Positions 29,075 through 37,759 are shown, numbered from the stretch's first letter. The stretch is DNA of 64,000 bases from Actinomycetes bacterium (GCA_022599915.1 JAHZLH010000048.1:30929-94928), one strand, 5' to 3'. The notes: a model not told the origin generated them from the letters alone. Program-made: numbers and translations.

Positions 29075-29359
29075 ATGAGTTCTGCTGCCCCCGAGAGTCA
29101 ACCCGATCGGACCCGACTGTCCTGGCGACGGACTCTCATCCTGCTCATCACCGTGGCTGGCATTGGCTCGTACCACATGATCGCCCAGGGCAACATTGTC
29201 GAAGCGACACTGGCCGCGCTCTTGTGTCTGGCCTGTGCCATTCCGATCTACCGACGGCAGTTGGTCTTGCGTAAGTCGAATCGGGTGGCCACCTGGGAAC
29301 CGGTAGCGCTGTCCCTAGGTGTCTTGCTATTGGCCGCTGCTGCCGCGTTCTTCGGCTAG
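29075..29359 (+). CDS. Second small DUF202-type membrane protein
   Basis: A 94-residue protein with a reduced DUF202 start (D-R-T-R-L-S-W-R-R-T) and three short TM helices, resembling YidG. It follows the YidH-like gene at 6 bp. Its TAG stop shares the palindrome CTAG (29356-29359) with the TAG stop of the converging patatin gene, so the two genes overlap tail to tail by 4 bp. Confidence 0.8.
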   Translation: MSSAAPESQPDRTRLSWRRTLILLITVAGIGSYHMIAQGNIVEATLAALLCLACAIPIYRRQLVLRKSNRVATWEPVALSLGVLLLAAAAAFFG

Positions 29360-30798
29360 CTTTCGTCAGCTTCATCGGCAGCAGAGCTACCGGCGCCATT
29401 GCCAGCCGTGGTTGTGGCGACCGACTTGGCCTTTTCCACAACTGCCTTCCCCGCATCCACCACGGTGTCAACGGGCTTGCGTGCTTCTGGGACCTCGTCT
29501 TCGGCGACGTCATCGGCGGCGAGAGCACTCGCTGCTTCGGTAGCCACCGCTCCGTCCGACGTCGACTTCCCCTGCTCAGCTGATTCCGCGGATTCAGGTT
29601 GGGCAGCACTAGTACCTGTGGCTCCGCTGGCAACCGACTTGGCGGCGCCAACAATAGTCTTCCCGGCTCCCGCAACTATGCTGCCGGGCTTGTAGCCGCC
29701 CGATTCCTCGCTCCCGGTGGAGCTGGCTGCTTCCGTCGCCTCCTTCGCAGCTTCCTTCTCCGCCTTCTCCGCCTCCTTCGCAGCTTCCTTCTCCGCCTTC
29801 TCCACCTCCTTGGCAGCTTCCTTCTCCGCCTTCTCTGCCTCCTTGGCGGCCTTCTCCGCCTCCTTGGCCGCTTCAGCCACCGCCGCCTCGGCCTCCTTCT
29901 CGGCCTTCACCGCGTTAGCAGTCTCCAACGTCAGATCGAGCGGGATGGACCCGTATTGTCCCGGGCCATCGATCGTGAGATCAGCCAGCCACTCTCGGCA
30001 AATCTGCTCTGTCTTCATAATTAGTTCTGCGGATTTTGCGAAGCTATCTGGGCGAATGCCCACTGGCCACGGACCCGGCATGTAGATGACAGTGTGCTCT
30101 CCGGCGGCCGCCAGTCCCCATCTGACTTGCGCCGACGTCATGATGGCGATCGTACGAGTCATCCGCGAGACAAAACTGTCGTCTTTTTCGGGGGCAAGCA
30201 CACTAAAGCCACAATCCAAAACCACGATGGTCTTCGCCCCTTGGGCCACTGCTTCAGAGATCGGCACGTTCTCGACCAGCCCTCCGTCTACCAGCCGTCG
30301 GCCGTCACGTTCCACCTCGGGAAAGACACCCGGAATCGCCGCACTCGCGAGCAGAGCTGGAATCAACTCCCCTTCACTAATCGGAACCGATTCGGCGGTG
30401 TCAAAATCCGTCGTCATAGCGGTATGTGGCACTCGCAACTGCGAAAAGTCCCGCGCGGACACTGCCTGCTCCAGGAAGTTCTGCAGACCCTCGTTGGAAA
30501 CAACCGTGCTCTTACCTGCGGCAAGGGCGACCGCTGATTTCAGCACCCCACCAAAAATATGTTCGCGGGTCACGTTCGCCCATAGGTGGGTCAACCGCTC
30601 CGGCGCTTCTTCCGGGTTCTCCGCTAACGCGGCTCCGTTCAACGAACCGACTGAAGTCCCCACCACCAAGTCAGGGCGCAGATCGGAATCCGCCAGCGCC
30701 CGCAGCATCCCGACCTGAACCGACCCATACGATGCTCCCCCCGCGAGCACATATCCGACCGGACGCTTTACTGCCCCAGCAATTCGGTAGGCGACCAT
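29356..30798 (-). CDS. Patatin-like phospholipase with 11-residue-repeat tail
   Basis: This is a 480-residue protein. The N-terminal patatin domain (to about residue 285) has the oxyanion loop G-G-A-S-Y-G, the Ser elbow G-T-S-V-G, and the catalytic Asp in D-G-G-L-V-E-N. It should hydrolyse acyl esters of lipids with a Ser-Asp dyad. From about residue 300 an Ala/Lys/Glu-rich helix with an 11-residue period (AEKEAAKEAEK units) follows, then a Ser/Ala/Glu-rich, probably disordered end. The ATG at 30798 has a GAGGAG site. The tail has no counterpart in ordinary patatins and may bind membranes or lipid surfaces. Confidence 0.87.
   Translation of the reverse strand: MVAYRIAGAVKRPVGYVLAGGASYGSVQVGMLRALADSDLRPDLVVGTSVGSLNGAALAENPEEAPERLTHLWANVTREHIFGGVLKSAVALAAGKSTVVSNEGLQNFLEQAVSARDFSQLRVPHTAMTTDFDTAESVPISEGELIPALLASAAIPGVFPEVERDGRRLVDGGLVENVPISEAVAQGAKTIVVLDCGFSVLAPEKDDSFVSRMTRTIAIMTSAQVRWGLAAAGEHTVIYMPGPWPVGIRPDSFAKSAELIMKTEQICREWLADLTIDGPGQYGSIPLDLTLETANAVKAEKEAEAAVAEAAKEAEKAAKEAEKAEKEAAKEVEKAEKEAAKEAEKAEKEAAKEATEAASSTGSEESGGYKPGSIVAGAGKTIVGAAKSVASGATGTSAAQPESAESAEQGKSTSDGAVATEAASALAADDVAEDEVPEARKPVDTVVDAGKAVVEKAKSVATTTAGNGAGSSAADEADES
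29741..29862 (-). repeat. 33-bp tandem repeat in patatin gene
   Basis: A 33-bp unit starts at 29741, 29774, 29807 and 29840 (the last copy partial and diverged), encoding the 11-residue unit AEKEAAKEAEK. Copies differ by few bases, so they are recent duplications or under homogenisation. Length change by slippage would stay in frame. Confidence 0.8.
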
Positions 30799-31199
30799 CA
30801 ACACTCCTCTGTTCAGCGGCGTCCCCTAATCTGGCACAAACGCGGGGGCTAGGCATGCTGTCGAGGCCATTGCCGCAGGGGTGCCACATCTTTCGCTGAA
30901 TCAATCGCCGCCACATACCCCAGCGGCCGATCTAGCGAACTCGCCGCGGCGATTCGGGCTGCGTCATGTCTGGCTTGGCAACCAGACATTTTGAAACAAA
31001 GTCCATTCAAATCAGGTCAAACCGTGACAAACCGTCAATAAGGACATTTGGGGGGTACACCGAACGTATGAGAGGTATGTCATGGGAATGCCGCAGTTTT
31101 GTCTCAGAAAACCAGATACCTTTTTAATGAGGAGCCAGACTCCTTAATGACTTTGCCCGAGACGTAACAAGAACCGTCAGCGATTCCCAAGGGGAACTA
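30799..31199. other. 400-bp region with promoters of divergent genes
   Basis: No open frame of interest. The plus-strand half (31020-31199) is AT-richer than its surroundings and contains the nested inverted repeats listed as a candidate structured leader. The patatin promoter must lie in the left half. I see no tRNA and no recognised riboswitch class. Confidence 0.4.
31084..31188 (+). ncRNA. Candidate structured 5' leader RNA
   Basis: Nested complementary segments precede the secreted peptidase-like gene. GGGAAT (31084-31089) pairs with ATTCCC (31183-31188), extended by CGC 31092-31094 with GCG 31180-31182. GTCTC (31101-31105) pairs with GAGAC (31159-31163). AGGAG (31130-31134) with CTCCT (31140-31144) forms an inner hairpin. 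The outer stem closes 11 bases before the ATG and next to the GGGGAA site, so folding could affect translation. The 3' strand includes CCGTCAGC, which recalls the c-di-AMP (ydaO) riboswitch core, but the rest of that consensus is not seen. Confidence 0.35.
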
Positions 31200-32231
31200 A
31201 TGATCCAGCGACAACTTGCCGGGGGTGCCTGCGCGCTCATCGTGGCCGCCAGCGTGATGGCCGCTCCTGCTGCTGGCTCATCGGCCTCCTCAACCGCTGG
31301 CAGCGTCACTGCCGCCGCACCGGCCAAGACCAAGTTCTACAGCAAAGCTGACTTGCGGCGAGCCCAGCAGCAGTTGGAGCAAGCCAAGAACCGCTTGACC
31401 AAACTGGAGAAGGCTCAGCGAGAGGCCCGTCAACAAGCCAACGATTCCGAAGCGGCGCTAGGCAGCCTTGCTCGGGAGCAGTACGTCAGCGGTTCGAGTG
31501 ACCTCGCCGAACTCGCGCTACTCATTGGCGCGGACGATCCGCAGCAGGCGATGCGGGACGCAGCCCTTATTTCGGACTTCGGAGCCGACCGGAAGGCAGA
31601 CTGGGTTGCTGCGGAGCAAAGGCTGGACCAGGCGCAGAGCCAATCCGAGGGTGCCACCGCGGCTACTAGGAAAGCGCAACGCAACCTTCTCGCTGCTTTT
31701 CGGGCCGTTCTCAGTGCCCAATCTGCTGGCAGCCATTCCGGTGGTCCCGGTTCCGCCAAACTGGACCAGCGCTGCCAATCCGCGAAATCTGCGTCACCTA
31801 TCTGCATCTACCCGTCCTGGACTGAGCGTAATCAAACGCTAGACGCGGTCATTGCTGGCCGCTACGTGAACGTTCGCTGGCCGCAGATTAAAGATGTGGG
31901 CGGCTGGCGCCCCTACGACGCCTACCCGGATCACCCGAGCGGTCGGGCAATCGACATCATGATGCCCAACCGTGGCGTGGGTTCTGATGTGAAGTTGGGC
32001 AACGAGATAGCGGCGTACTTTCAGAAGCACGCCGCTGACTACGGCATCTACTACATGATCTGGCGACAGCAAATGTGGAAGAGCAGCAGCCCACCCGGGG
32101 CTTGGACCGGCTTGCGCAATCGTGGCTCAGCCACCGCCAATCACTTCGACCACATTCACATTTCCTTCACGGATGGCCATTCGGCGAAGATCTTGCCGAA
32201 GCTGCTGAAACTCACCGAGTTACCCGACTAA
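31200..32231 (+). CDS. Secreted coiled-coil protein with ARB_07466-like C-terminal domain
   Basis: This 343-residue protein has a signal peptide (cleavage near A-A-P-A-A-G) and a long coiled coil (about residues 50-170, Gln/Ala/Lys/Glu-rich). Its C-terminal domain contains the zinc-peptidase-like pattern H-P-S-G-R-A-I-D-I-M and later N-H-F-D-H-I-H-I-S-F. This matches the actinobacterial ARB_07466 family, related to D-Ala-D-Ala carboxypeptidase folds. It probably acts at the cell wall. The coiled coil plus hydrolase layout recalls RipA-type wall hydrolases. The ATG at 31200 has a GGGGAA site. Confidence 0.8.
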   Translation: MIQRQLAGGACALIVAASVMAAPAAGSSASSTAGSVTAAAPAKTKFYSKADLRRAQQQLEQAKNRLTKLEKAQREARQQANDSEAALGSLAREQYVSGSSDLAELALLIGADDPQQAMRDAALISDFGADRKADWVAAEQRLDQAQSQSEGATAATRKAQRNLLAAFRAVLSAQSAGSHSGGPGSAKLDQRCQSAKSASPICIYPSWTERNQTLDAVIAGRYVNVRWPQIKDVGGWRPYDAYPDHPSGRAIDIMMPNRGVGSDVKLGNEIAAYFQKHAADYGIYYMIWRQQMWKSSSPPGAWTGLRNRGSATANHFDHIHISFTDGHSAKILPKLLKLTELPD

Positions 32232-32296
32232 CTGGTTGGGCACATCCGAGTTCCATCTGCCAGACTCACGGCATACCTTCGATTGCCGGAGTACGC

Positions 32297-33190
32297 GTGC
32301 CCAAGGACAACAGCGCGACTGTCCCTGATGTGCTGCGCCCCCAATCAGGTGAGCGAGGCCTGCTCTCCGAAGGGCCCACTCACATCCTAGAACTGGCAAG
32401 CCAAGCCTGGGAGTTGTTTTTGCAGGGCCTGAACAAACTCGACTTATCCGAACGCGGTCGGGATCGGAAACTCACCAGGAAAGAACAACTCATTCCCATG
32501 GGGCATTGGGAGGACAGCCGCGGGATTCATCAGATTGTTGCCGACGCCAGAGCCGGGGTCACCGCGATCGAACCCTTCACTGCAACCCGCGATCGGCTGC
32601 GAGAAGCACACTGTGACGATAGTGAGCAGGACGTGCGCTCAGCCGTCCAGTACGCGGCTACAAGCGTCATCGAATGGGCCGCGAGCAGCGAGGCTGCCGA
32701 AGACGCAGAGCTCAGCACCCCTAGCCCACTCGGAATGATTCCCGTGGGGACATTCGTGCTGGCAGCAGCTTTTCAGATGGCCGCTACCTGGCGAGATATC
32801 GCGCCCGATCAACCGAAACCTGAGTTAGAACGGCTCGGTCTGACTGCGCTGGTGGATAGTACGGGCGCAGTAGCTGGCCGCCTTGGTGCAACCGCCTCCA
32901 TCACAGCCATCACGCCGGAAGGCGTCATGGGAACGGGAGCACACGAGAATGCCTGGCGAACCCGCGATGTCACTGAAGCAGATGCCGGACCTGCTGTCGT
33001 GGGTCCTGCCGGGCTGCTGATCGATTTCGCTGCCGGGAATGTGCGAGTACTTGAGGCAACCCGCAAGATTCGAGTGCGGCAACCCCGGCGTTTGGCTGCG
33101 ATATCAGTCGTACTGGAAGGCATCCCTGATCTGCCCGCGGCAGGAATGTTGCGGCGAGCGTCTCGGATGACATCTTTCATGGCTAGATAG
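32297..33190 (+). CDS. Hypothetical protein, unrecognised
   Basis: A 297-residue reading from a GTG at 32297 with GGAG a few bases upstream; the frame is open further upstream but overlaps the previous gene. The N-terminal half is charged and helical. The second half (about residues 150-290) has alternating strand-like hydrophobic blocks, with G-L-T-A-L-V-D-S-T-G-A-V and A-G-P-A-V-V-G-P-A-G-L-L-I-D-F. There is no signal peptide or convincing TM. I do not recognise the family. A stem-loop follows the stop directly. Confidence 0.6.
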   Translation: MPKDNSATVPDVLRPQSGERGLLSEGPTHILELASQAWELFLQGLNKLDLSERGRDRKLTRKEQLIPMGHWEDSRGIHQIVADARAGVTAIEPFTATRDRLREAHCDDSEQDVRSAVQYAATSVIEWAASSEAAEDAELSTPSPLGMIPVGTFVLAAAFQMAATWRDIAPDQPKPELERLGLTALVDSTGAVAGRLGATASITAITPEGVMGTGAHENAWRTRDVTEADAGPAVVGPAGLLIDFAAGNVRVLEATRKIRVRQPRRLAAISVVLEGIPDLPAAGMLRRASRMTSFMAR

Positions 33191-33555
33191 CTGACCCATG
33201 GCGCCCCTGCGCCATCTCGACAGAACCTCAAGGCAATCTCAATTTTGAGGCACTTGTCCTAGCGCCTTTCTGCGCTGCGCTGCTCCAATAAATACACACC
33301 ATGCAGCGGGCTGATCACCTGCTGCGATGCAACTGGTCGAAGGAATTGGCATGGCCGCAGCTCGGCTACCACTCACTGCGACTCCGCCTGTCTGGACAGA
33401 TATGAGGTCTCGCGATCTCGCCGAGCGAAAAAGTCGCGGCAAAAAGCGTTGCGCTAACGCGCTCACGTCGCTCCTTCCTACAACTACAGCCCAGCCGGCC
33501 CAGGACCTGTTACCTCAGTCAAGACCAAGACCCGATGAAGAACTGGGAGAAAATA
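33191..33555. other. Intergenic region before the delta-60 protein gene
   Basis: Apart from the two stem-loops at its left end I see no gene. The right end must carry the promoter of the secreted beta-propeller-like protein. The stretch is unremarkable in base composition. Confidence 0.4.
33198..33215 (+). terminator. Stem-loop after the hypothetical gene
   Basis: ATGGCGC pairs with GCGCCAT around a CCCT loop, starting 8 bp after the stop codon. A second small inverted repeat (CCTCAA 33226-33231, TTGAGG 33245-33250) follows. There is no T-run, so efficiency as an intrinsic terminator is uncertain. Confidence 0.45.
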
Positions 33556-35079
33556 ATGCGCCCCCTCACATCACAGGTGGCAGCTATCGCTGCTGTCGGC
33601 ATGCTGGCCAGCGGCATTGTGGCCTTTGCTGGCACACCCGCCAACGCCGCCGCCGGCGACCCCGACACCACGTTCAATGAAAACGTCAGTGCGGTAAACC
33701 AAAACGGCGCCCAGCGGGTCGCATCGACGGCGGTGCAGCCGGACGGGAAGGTCATTGCCGTAGGCCGCGATACCACTGGCCCAGGGAATGGCATCTCCCG
33801 CTACAACCCCGACGGCACTCCCGATGTCGCCTTCAATAACCAAGCTCGACGACTGAATCTCAACTCCACCGCGTTCACGGTAGCGGTCCAGGCGGACGGC
33901 AAGATCTTGCTCGGTGGACAGTTCGGCGCTCCTCCAGGCCTGCTGCGGCTGAATCCCGACGGCAACCTCGATCGGGACTTCCGCGAGAGTACTCGGGGTT
34001 TGATCGATGGCGGTGTCTGGGATATCAAAGTACTGCCCAGCGGCAAGATTCTGATTGGTGGTGCATTTGAGAATCTCAACGGCGCCCTGGGATCGAAGTA
34101 TTTTGCCCGATTGAATTCCAATGGCACCCCCGACCTGAACTTCAACGCCAACGTGGACTTCAGCCTCAATCTCAATGATTGGGTGCAGGAGATAGCCGTG
34201 CAGGAGAACGGCAGCGTTCTGCTCGCGGGGTTCTTCCAAGATCCGGGAACTTCGTCCTACTTAGCTCGGGTGAACCCAGACGGGACTAGGGACGTCAACT
34301 TCTCATTTCGAGTGCAACAGTCATTCAACAACAGCACGGAGTCAGTGACGCTGCAACCGGACGGGAAAATCTTGGTCGCTGGTCATTTCTCAACTCCTAG
34401 CCCCATGCTGGCGCGCTACAACAGCGACGGCACTCCCGATGCAAACTTCAACAACGCCGTCACTCCCCACCTGATCGCCAACGAGCAGGCGTACAGCGTG
34501 CGCGCCTTACCCAACGGAATCCTGCTCGGCGGCGACTTCCGGCCCGGCGAGGCCCCCACCCCCTATCTAACGGCGTTCACCTACGACGGTGAACCTGCCA
34601 ACGCCTACAACGACCGGATTTCCGCTGACGAGTTCAACAAGCTCGTGCAGTGGATTACCGAAGAGCCTGACGGCGCCGTAGTCGTCGGGGGAGATTTCAC
34701 TACTCCCTCCCGCTATCTCGCCCGCTTCCAAGGCGACCCTCCGATCGACCCACCGCCGCCGCTACCGCCGCTGCCTGGGTCAACAGCACCTGACAAGGTC
34801 ACCGATCTCAAAGCCAAGAAGTACACCAAGAAACTGAAACTGAAGTGGAAAGAGCCAAACGACAACGGTGGCGCCGCGATCACCAACTACCAAGCCAAGA
34901 TCAAGAAGAATGGCAACTGGAAGAAGTGGAAAACCGTCGAACCGGTAACCAACAAGAAGGGCAAATACACCAAGATCTTCAAGAAGTTGAACCCAGATCG
35001 GAAGTACCCAGTCAAGGTGCGTGCCGTTAATGAGGTCGGCAACGGCAAGGCGGTCAAGAAGAAGTTCAAGACCAAGTAG
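33556..35079 (+). CDS. Secreted delta-60-repeat protein with C-terminal fibronectin type III domain
   Basis: This 507-residue protein has a signal peptide ending near A-N-A-A-A-G. At least six delta-60-type repeats follow (L-Q-P-D-G-K-I-L-V-A-G, then Y-N-x-D-G-T-P-D), which probably fold as a beta-propeller. After a Pro-rich linker (near residue 400) comes one Lys-rich FnIII domain (P-D-K-V-T-D-L, W-K-E-P-N-D-N-G-G-A-A-I-T-N-Y, V-R-A-V-N-E-V-G). The ATG at 33556 is chosen over 33535 because GGGAG sits at correct spacing and the shorter N-terminus is a standard signal peptide. It is likely a surface or adhesive protein. A related, broken FnIII protein lies at 43572. Confidence 0.85.
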   Translation: MRPLTSQVAAIAAVGMLASGIVAFAGTPANAAAGDPDTTFNENVSAVNQNGAQRVASTAVQPDGKVIAVGRDTTGPGNGISRYNPDGTPDVAFNNQARRLNLNSTAFTVAVQADGKILLGGQFGAPPGLLRLNPDGNLDRDFRESTRGLIDGGVWDIKVLPSGKILIGGAFENLNGALGSKYFARLNSNGTPDLNFNANVDFSLNLNDWVQEIAVQENGSVLLAGFFQDPGTSSYLARVNPDGTRDVNFSFRVQQSFNNSTESVTLQPDGKILVAGHFSTPSPMLARYNSDGTPDANFNNAVTPHLIANEQAYSVRALPNGILLGGDFRPGEAPTPYLTAFTYDGEPANAYNDRISADEFNKLVQWITEEPDGAVVVGGDFTTPSRYLARFQGDPPIDPPPPLPPLPGSTAPDKVTDLKAKKYTKKLKLKWKEPNDNGGAAITNYQAKIKKNGNWKKWKTVEPVTNKKGKYTKIFKKLNPDRKYPVKVRAVNEVGNGKAVKKKFKTK

Positions 35080-35095
35080 AAGAGCTAGCGCTAGC

Positions 35096-35145
35096 CGACC
35101 CAGGCCGCTGCCCAGCGAGATACCCTATGGCTTTGGCCTGGGTCG
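35096..35145. terminator. Strong hairpin after the delta-60 gene
   Basis: CGACCCAGGCC (35096-35106) and GGCCTGGGTCG (35135-35145) are 11-bp perfect arms around a 28-base loop, 17 bp after the stop. Just before it lies the 12-bp palindrome GCTAGCGCTAGC (35084-35095). There is no T-run. Confidence 0.55.
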
Positions 35146-35186
35146 ACTGCTGTGACACCAATGCGCCTGGGAGTTGTGGGGGCGGA

Positions 35187-35951
35187 ATGCGGCGAGAAAC
35201 TAGCGCCGTGACTGTTGTGCTTCTTGCCACTCTGGCGCTGGTCGGTTGCGCCCCACGTTAGACATCAACCACCTCCCCAAGTACTGCGTCAAAACAGGGT
35301 GACGCAGTCGAGATGCCTGCACCTTCATCGTCACTGACGATGAAGGTGCCGCAGTCCTCGGCCACCACCACCGATGAGCAACCTCCCATCGTGCGGCTGG
35401 CATTCGCTGGCGACAACCATGCCGAAGGCTCGCTAGCAGTACGGCTGGCGAACAACCCCAAGCCCTTTGTGGGTCCATTTGCGCCCATGCTGCAGCGCGC
35501 CGACGTGGTGATGGTGAACCTAGACACTGTGATCGCGACATCCGGCTCTCCGGAGCCGAAGGCATACAACTTTGCTGCCCCACTCAGGATCCTGCCTGCC
35601 TTGGCATCTGGCAGTGTTGATGTCGTCAGCATGGCCAACAACCACGATATGGACTATGGCTGGGAAGGCTCTAACCGGTCCCTGCGGGCGAAGCGCCAGA
35701 TCAATCAGCCAGCAGTCAGTATTGGTCGAAATCAACGCACGGCGTACAAGCCGTGGATTACTGAAGTCCGAGGCCACCGGATTGCGTTCTTCACCGCCAG
35801 TCAGGTCCTCGACCCTCACTTGGAGTACACGTGGACCGCTGGGCCAAACAAGCGCGGGCTGGCATCAGCGTTCCGCGTCGACTACCTCACCAAGCGCTCG
35901 CAACTGGCCTACTGGGAGTCGCTGCGAGGTTGCGCCGAACTGAAACGCTAA
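35187..35951 (+). pseudogene. Broken CapA-like (PGA_cap) lipoprotein gene
   Basis: The frame starting at ATG 35187 encodes a textbook lipoprotein signal (M-R-R-E-T-S-A then a hydrophobic core, lipobox L-V-G-C). It is stopped by a TAG at 35259-35261, three codons after the lipobox Cys. The same frame then continues open from 35262 to 35951. It encodes the start of a CapA-type metallophosphatase-like domain: L-A-F-A-G-D-N-H, V-M-V-N-L-D-T-V, S-M-A-N-N-H-D-M-D-Y-G. It ends after about 210 codons, whereas full proteins have well over 300 residues and a later H-x-H site that is missing. Premature stop plus 3' loss indicate a pseudogene. Confidence 0.8.
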
Positions 35952-36102
35952 CTACCTCCGCGATCGGTCTCCTCCCCCACGATTGCAACTACCAGTACAT
36001 CTGCTTGCCGAAACGCTTCGGGTCCTCCTGCGGTTTGACACTGGCCGAACGGGACATCATTTCGACAAGGCGCTTCGACCGAAGTGTCAGGGAGGAAGAA
36101 AT

Positions 36103-36252
36103 ATGACACACGCAACCCGGTACTACCGACTGGGTCGTAGCTATCTCGGGACCGACGACCTGCTCGACAATTTAGGATCCGACCTACATAGCGAGCTAAC
36201 CGCCCGATGCGCAGCTTCGTTCGCTGAGAAACAGACTGACCACGATGACTAG
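36103..36252 (+). CDS. Small 49-residue protein, unknown
   Basis: The ATG at 36103 is preceded by GGAGGAAG at ideal spacing. The 49-residue product is charged and hydrophilic (Y-Y-R-L-G-R-S-Y-L-G-T-D-D-L-L-D near the middle) with no signal or TM helix. It lies right after the decayed CapA-like gene and converges on the App1-like gene 61 bp away. The ribosome site is the main support; no family is recognised. Confidence 0.45.
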   Translation: MTHATRYYRLGRSYLGTDDLLDNLGSDLHSELTARCAASFAEKQTDHDD

Positions 36253-36313
36253 TTCTGCCGCCCGCCCCGGCACATCCCCGATGTCGGGGCGGGCGGAGCG
36301 CTGTGGTCAGTCA

Positions 36314-37423
36314 CTAGAGACGGGCATCAATCTCGGTGATGACCTCATCAACAGTGAACTCATCGATCAGCCCCAACTGCTGCACTACTTGCGCCATCTC
36401 GAGGGAGTTCCGCACCGTCACCAGTCCGGACGTCGCCAGCGTCTCCTTGAGACTGTCATCATCCAGTTCCGTCGGTTCCGCCCACACATCTATGATCAAC
36501 GCCACTTTGATTCGATCCGGATCTGACTCCAGAAACTCCTGGTAGACCTGCGGGTCATGTTCGCCACTGTCACCCAGCAACACGAAGGTCAGATCGGGAT
36601 AGGAATCGAGGATTCGTCGGATTCGAGCGCGCTTGTGCCGAACCGACAACTTCTCGCCTTGCGCTTGCTCCTCCTCGCTCAGTGGGGCGCCGGGACGCCA
36701 ATCAGTGAGGAAGATGGGACCTCGTGGAAAACCGCGGACACCAAGGAATTGAATCAGCATGTCGTACAAGTTCCACGGGCCTGATGACACATAGAAGAAG
36801 GTCGAATCAGATCGATTGCCCTTAGCCCCGCGCGCCAATCCTCGATAGAGGCTTGGCGTTCCTGGGACGGGCTTACGGCCACCTGCATCGCGAAGCAGAG
36901 TGCGCTGCAAAGCTTTGAGACCGTCAGTCATGCCAGTGGTCAGGATCGTGTCATCGATGTCACTGATGAACCCGATCCGTGAACGCGGATCGGGCACCAC
37001 AACTCGGCCGCTGGCGGTGATCTCCTCACCACGGTCCTTGGCCGAGAAGTGCACTTCGTGCCAACCCGGCTGCATTTTCTCTTCGATGGGAATCTTGGCA
37101 ATAACGAAGCCGTTCTCATCGCTGTTCACTGTGGTGCTCCGGTCGCCTATGGTGACGGTGACCTCAAGACCCGCGATATCCAGCACGACCCAGCGCAACA
37201 AGTTAGCCGCCAGTGTGGCATCGATCCGCAGGCCCTTGGGAGTGGCGTCAAACACGGGCTGCTCCATAACCCGAGCTCGAATATTGGCCACGCCGTCAGC
37301 CACGAATCCCCGATACGGCTGAATCACCGTCGGACGAAGCAAGCCGGTGACCTGCTTACCAGTGCGAAGTGTTTGGGTCGCTAGGTCCTCCATATCGGCA
37401 CCGAAGCGCAACCAGTCGACCAT
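36314..37423 (-). CDS. App1-family (DUF2183) phosphatidate phosphatase-like protein
   Basis: This 369-residue protein has an N-terminal beta-rich domain (about residues 60-145). A HAD-like catalytic domain follows with F-I-S-D-I-D-D-T-I-L-T-T, the D-x-D-x-T nucleophile motif. Next come F-Y-V-S-S-G-P-W-N-L-Y and L-L-G-D-S-G-E-H-D-P. This is the DUF2183/App1 arrangement; yeast App1 is a phosphatidate phosphatase. The bacterial substrate is not established. The start at 37423 gives the typical short N-terminus. Confidence 0.9.
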   Translation of the reverse strand: MVDWLRFGADMEDLATQTLRTGKQVTGLLRPTVIQPYRGFVADGVANIRARVMEQPVFDATPKGLRIDATLAANLLRWVVLDIAGLEVTVTIGDRSTTVNSDENGFVIAKIPIEEKMQPGWHEVHFSAKDRGEEITASGRVVVPDPRSRIGFISDIDDTILTTGMTDGLKALQRTLLRDAGGRKPVPGTPSLYRGLARGAKGNRSDSTFFYVSSGPWNLYDMLIQFLGVRGFPRGPIFLTDWRPGAPLSEEEQAQGEKLSVRHKRARIRRILDSYPDLTFVLLGDSGEHDPQVYQEFLESDPDRIKVALIIDVWAEPTELDDDSLKETLATSGLVTVRNSLEMAQVVQQLGLIDEFTVDEVITEIDARL

Positions 37424-37759
37424 TCGCCGATGCTCCCAGATTTCTCATCGGTTTGGCGCTGTGAGAACAATCCTGATCCCGTAGGCGGCGTCAGTCAGTG
37501 GACCAGGCCTGCGAGTAGGGGGTCGAGTTGGGCGCCGCCATTGTGGTCGTGGATGAGTGGGGCGAGGGTGTCTTGCGTTAGGTGCATCTAGTTGAAGGCA
37601 TCTTGGCGGGGTTGTGGTGCTGGTTTCGACTGGTGTGGAAGGTCGGAGCCTGGGACCGGTTGTGGATGAAACCCGGGTCGACCGAACACGTTTTCGAACC
37701 TGGTTGGTGTCACGGTTGGTGTCAAAAAACCTAGGCAGCGCCAGTTTCACGCTCATAAG
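37424..37759. other. Intergenic region between the App1-like gene and tRNA-Lys
   Basis: A 113-codon minus-strand frame crosses this stretch but runs into the tRNA and has a Pro/Arg/Thr-rich translation without domains. A shorter minus-strand reading from an ATG near 37587 gives a plausible-looking 30-residue fragment. Degenerate coding sequence downstream of a tRNA would fit an old integration scar, but I cannot name any gene. Nothing else seen. Confidence 0.3.

Noticed and set aside
31084..31188. ydaO-type c-di-AMP riboswitch
   Set aside because: Only a short CCGTCAGC stretch agrees with the class; the 5' GGGG core and pseudoknot segments are not found. Kept only as a generic structured leader.
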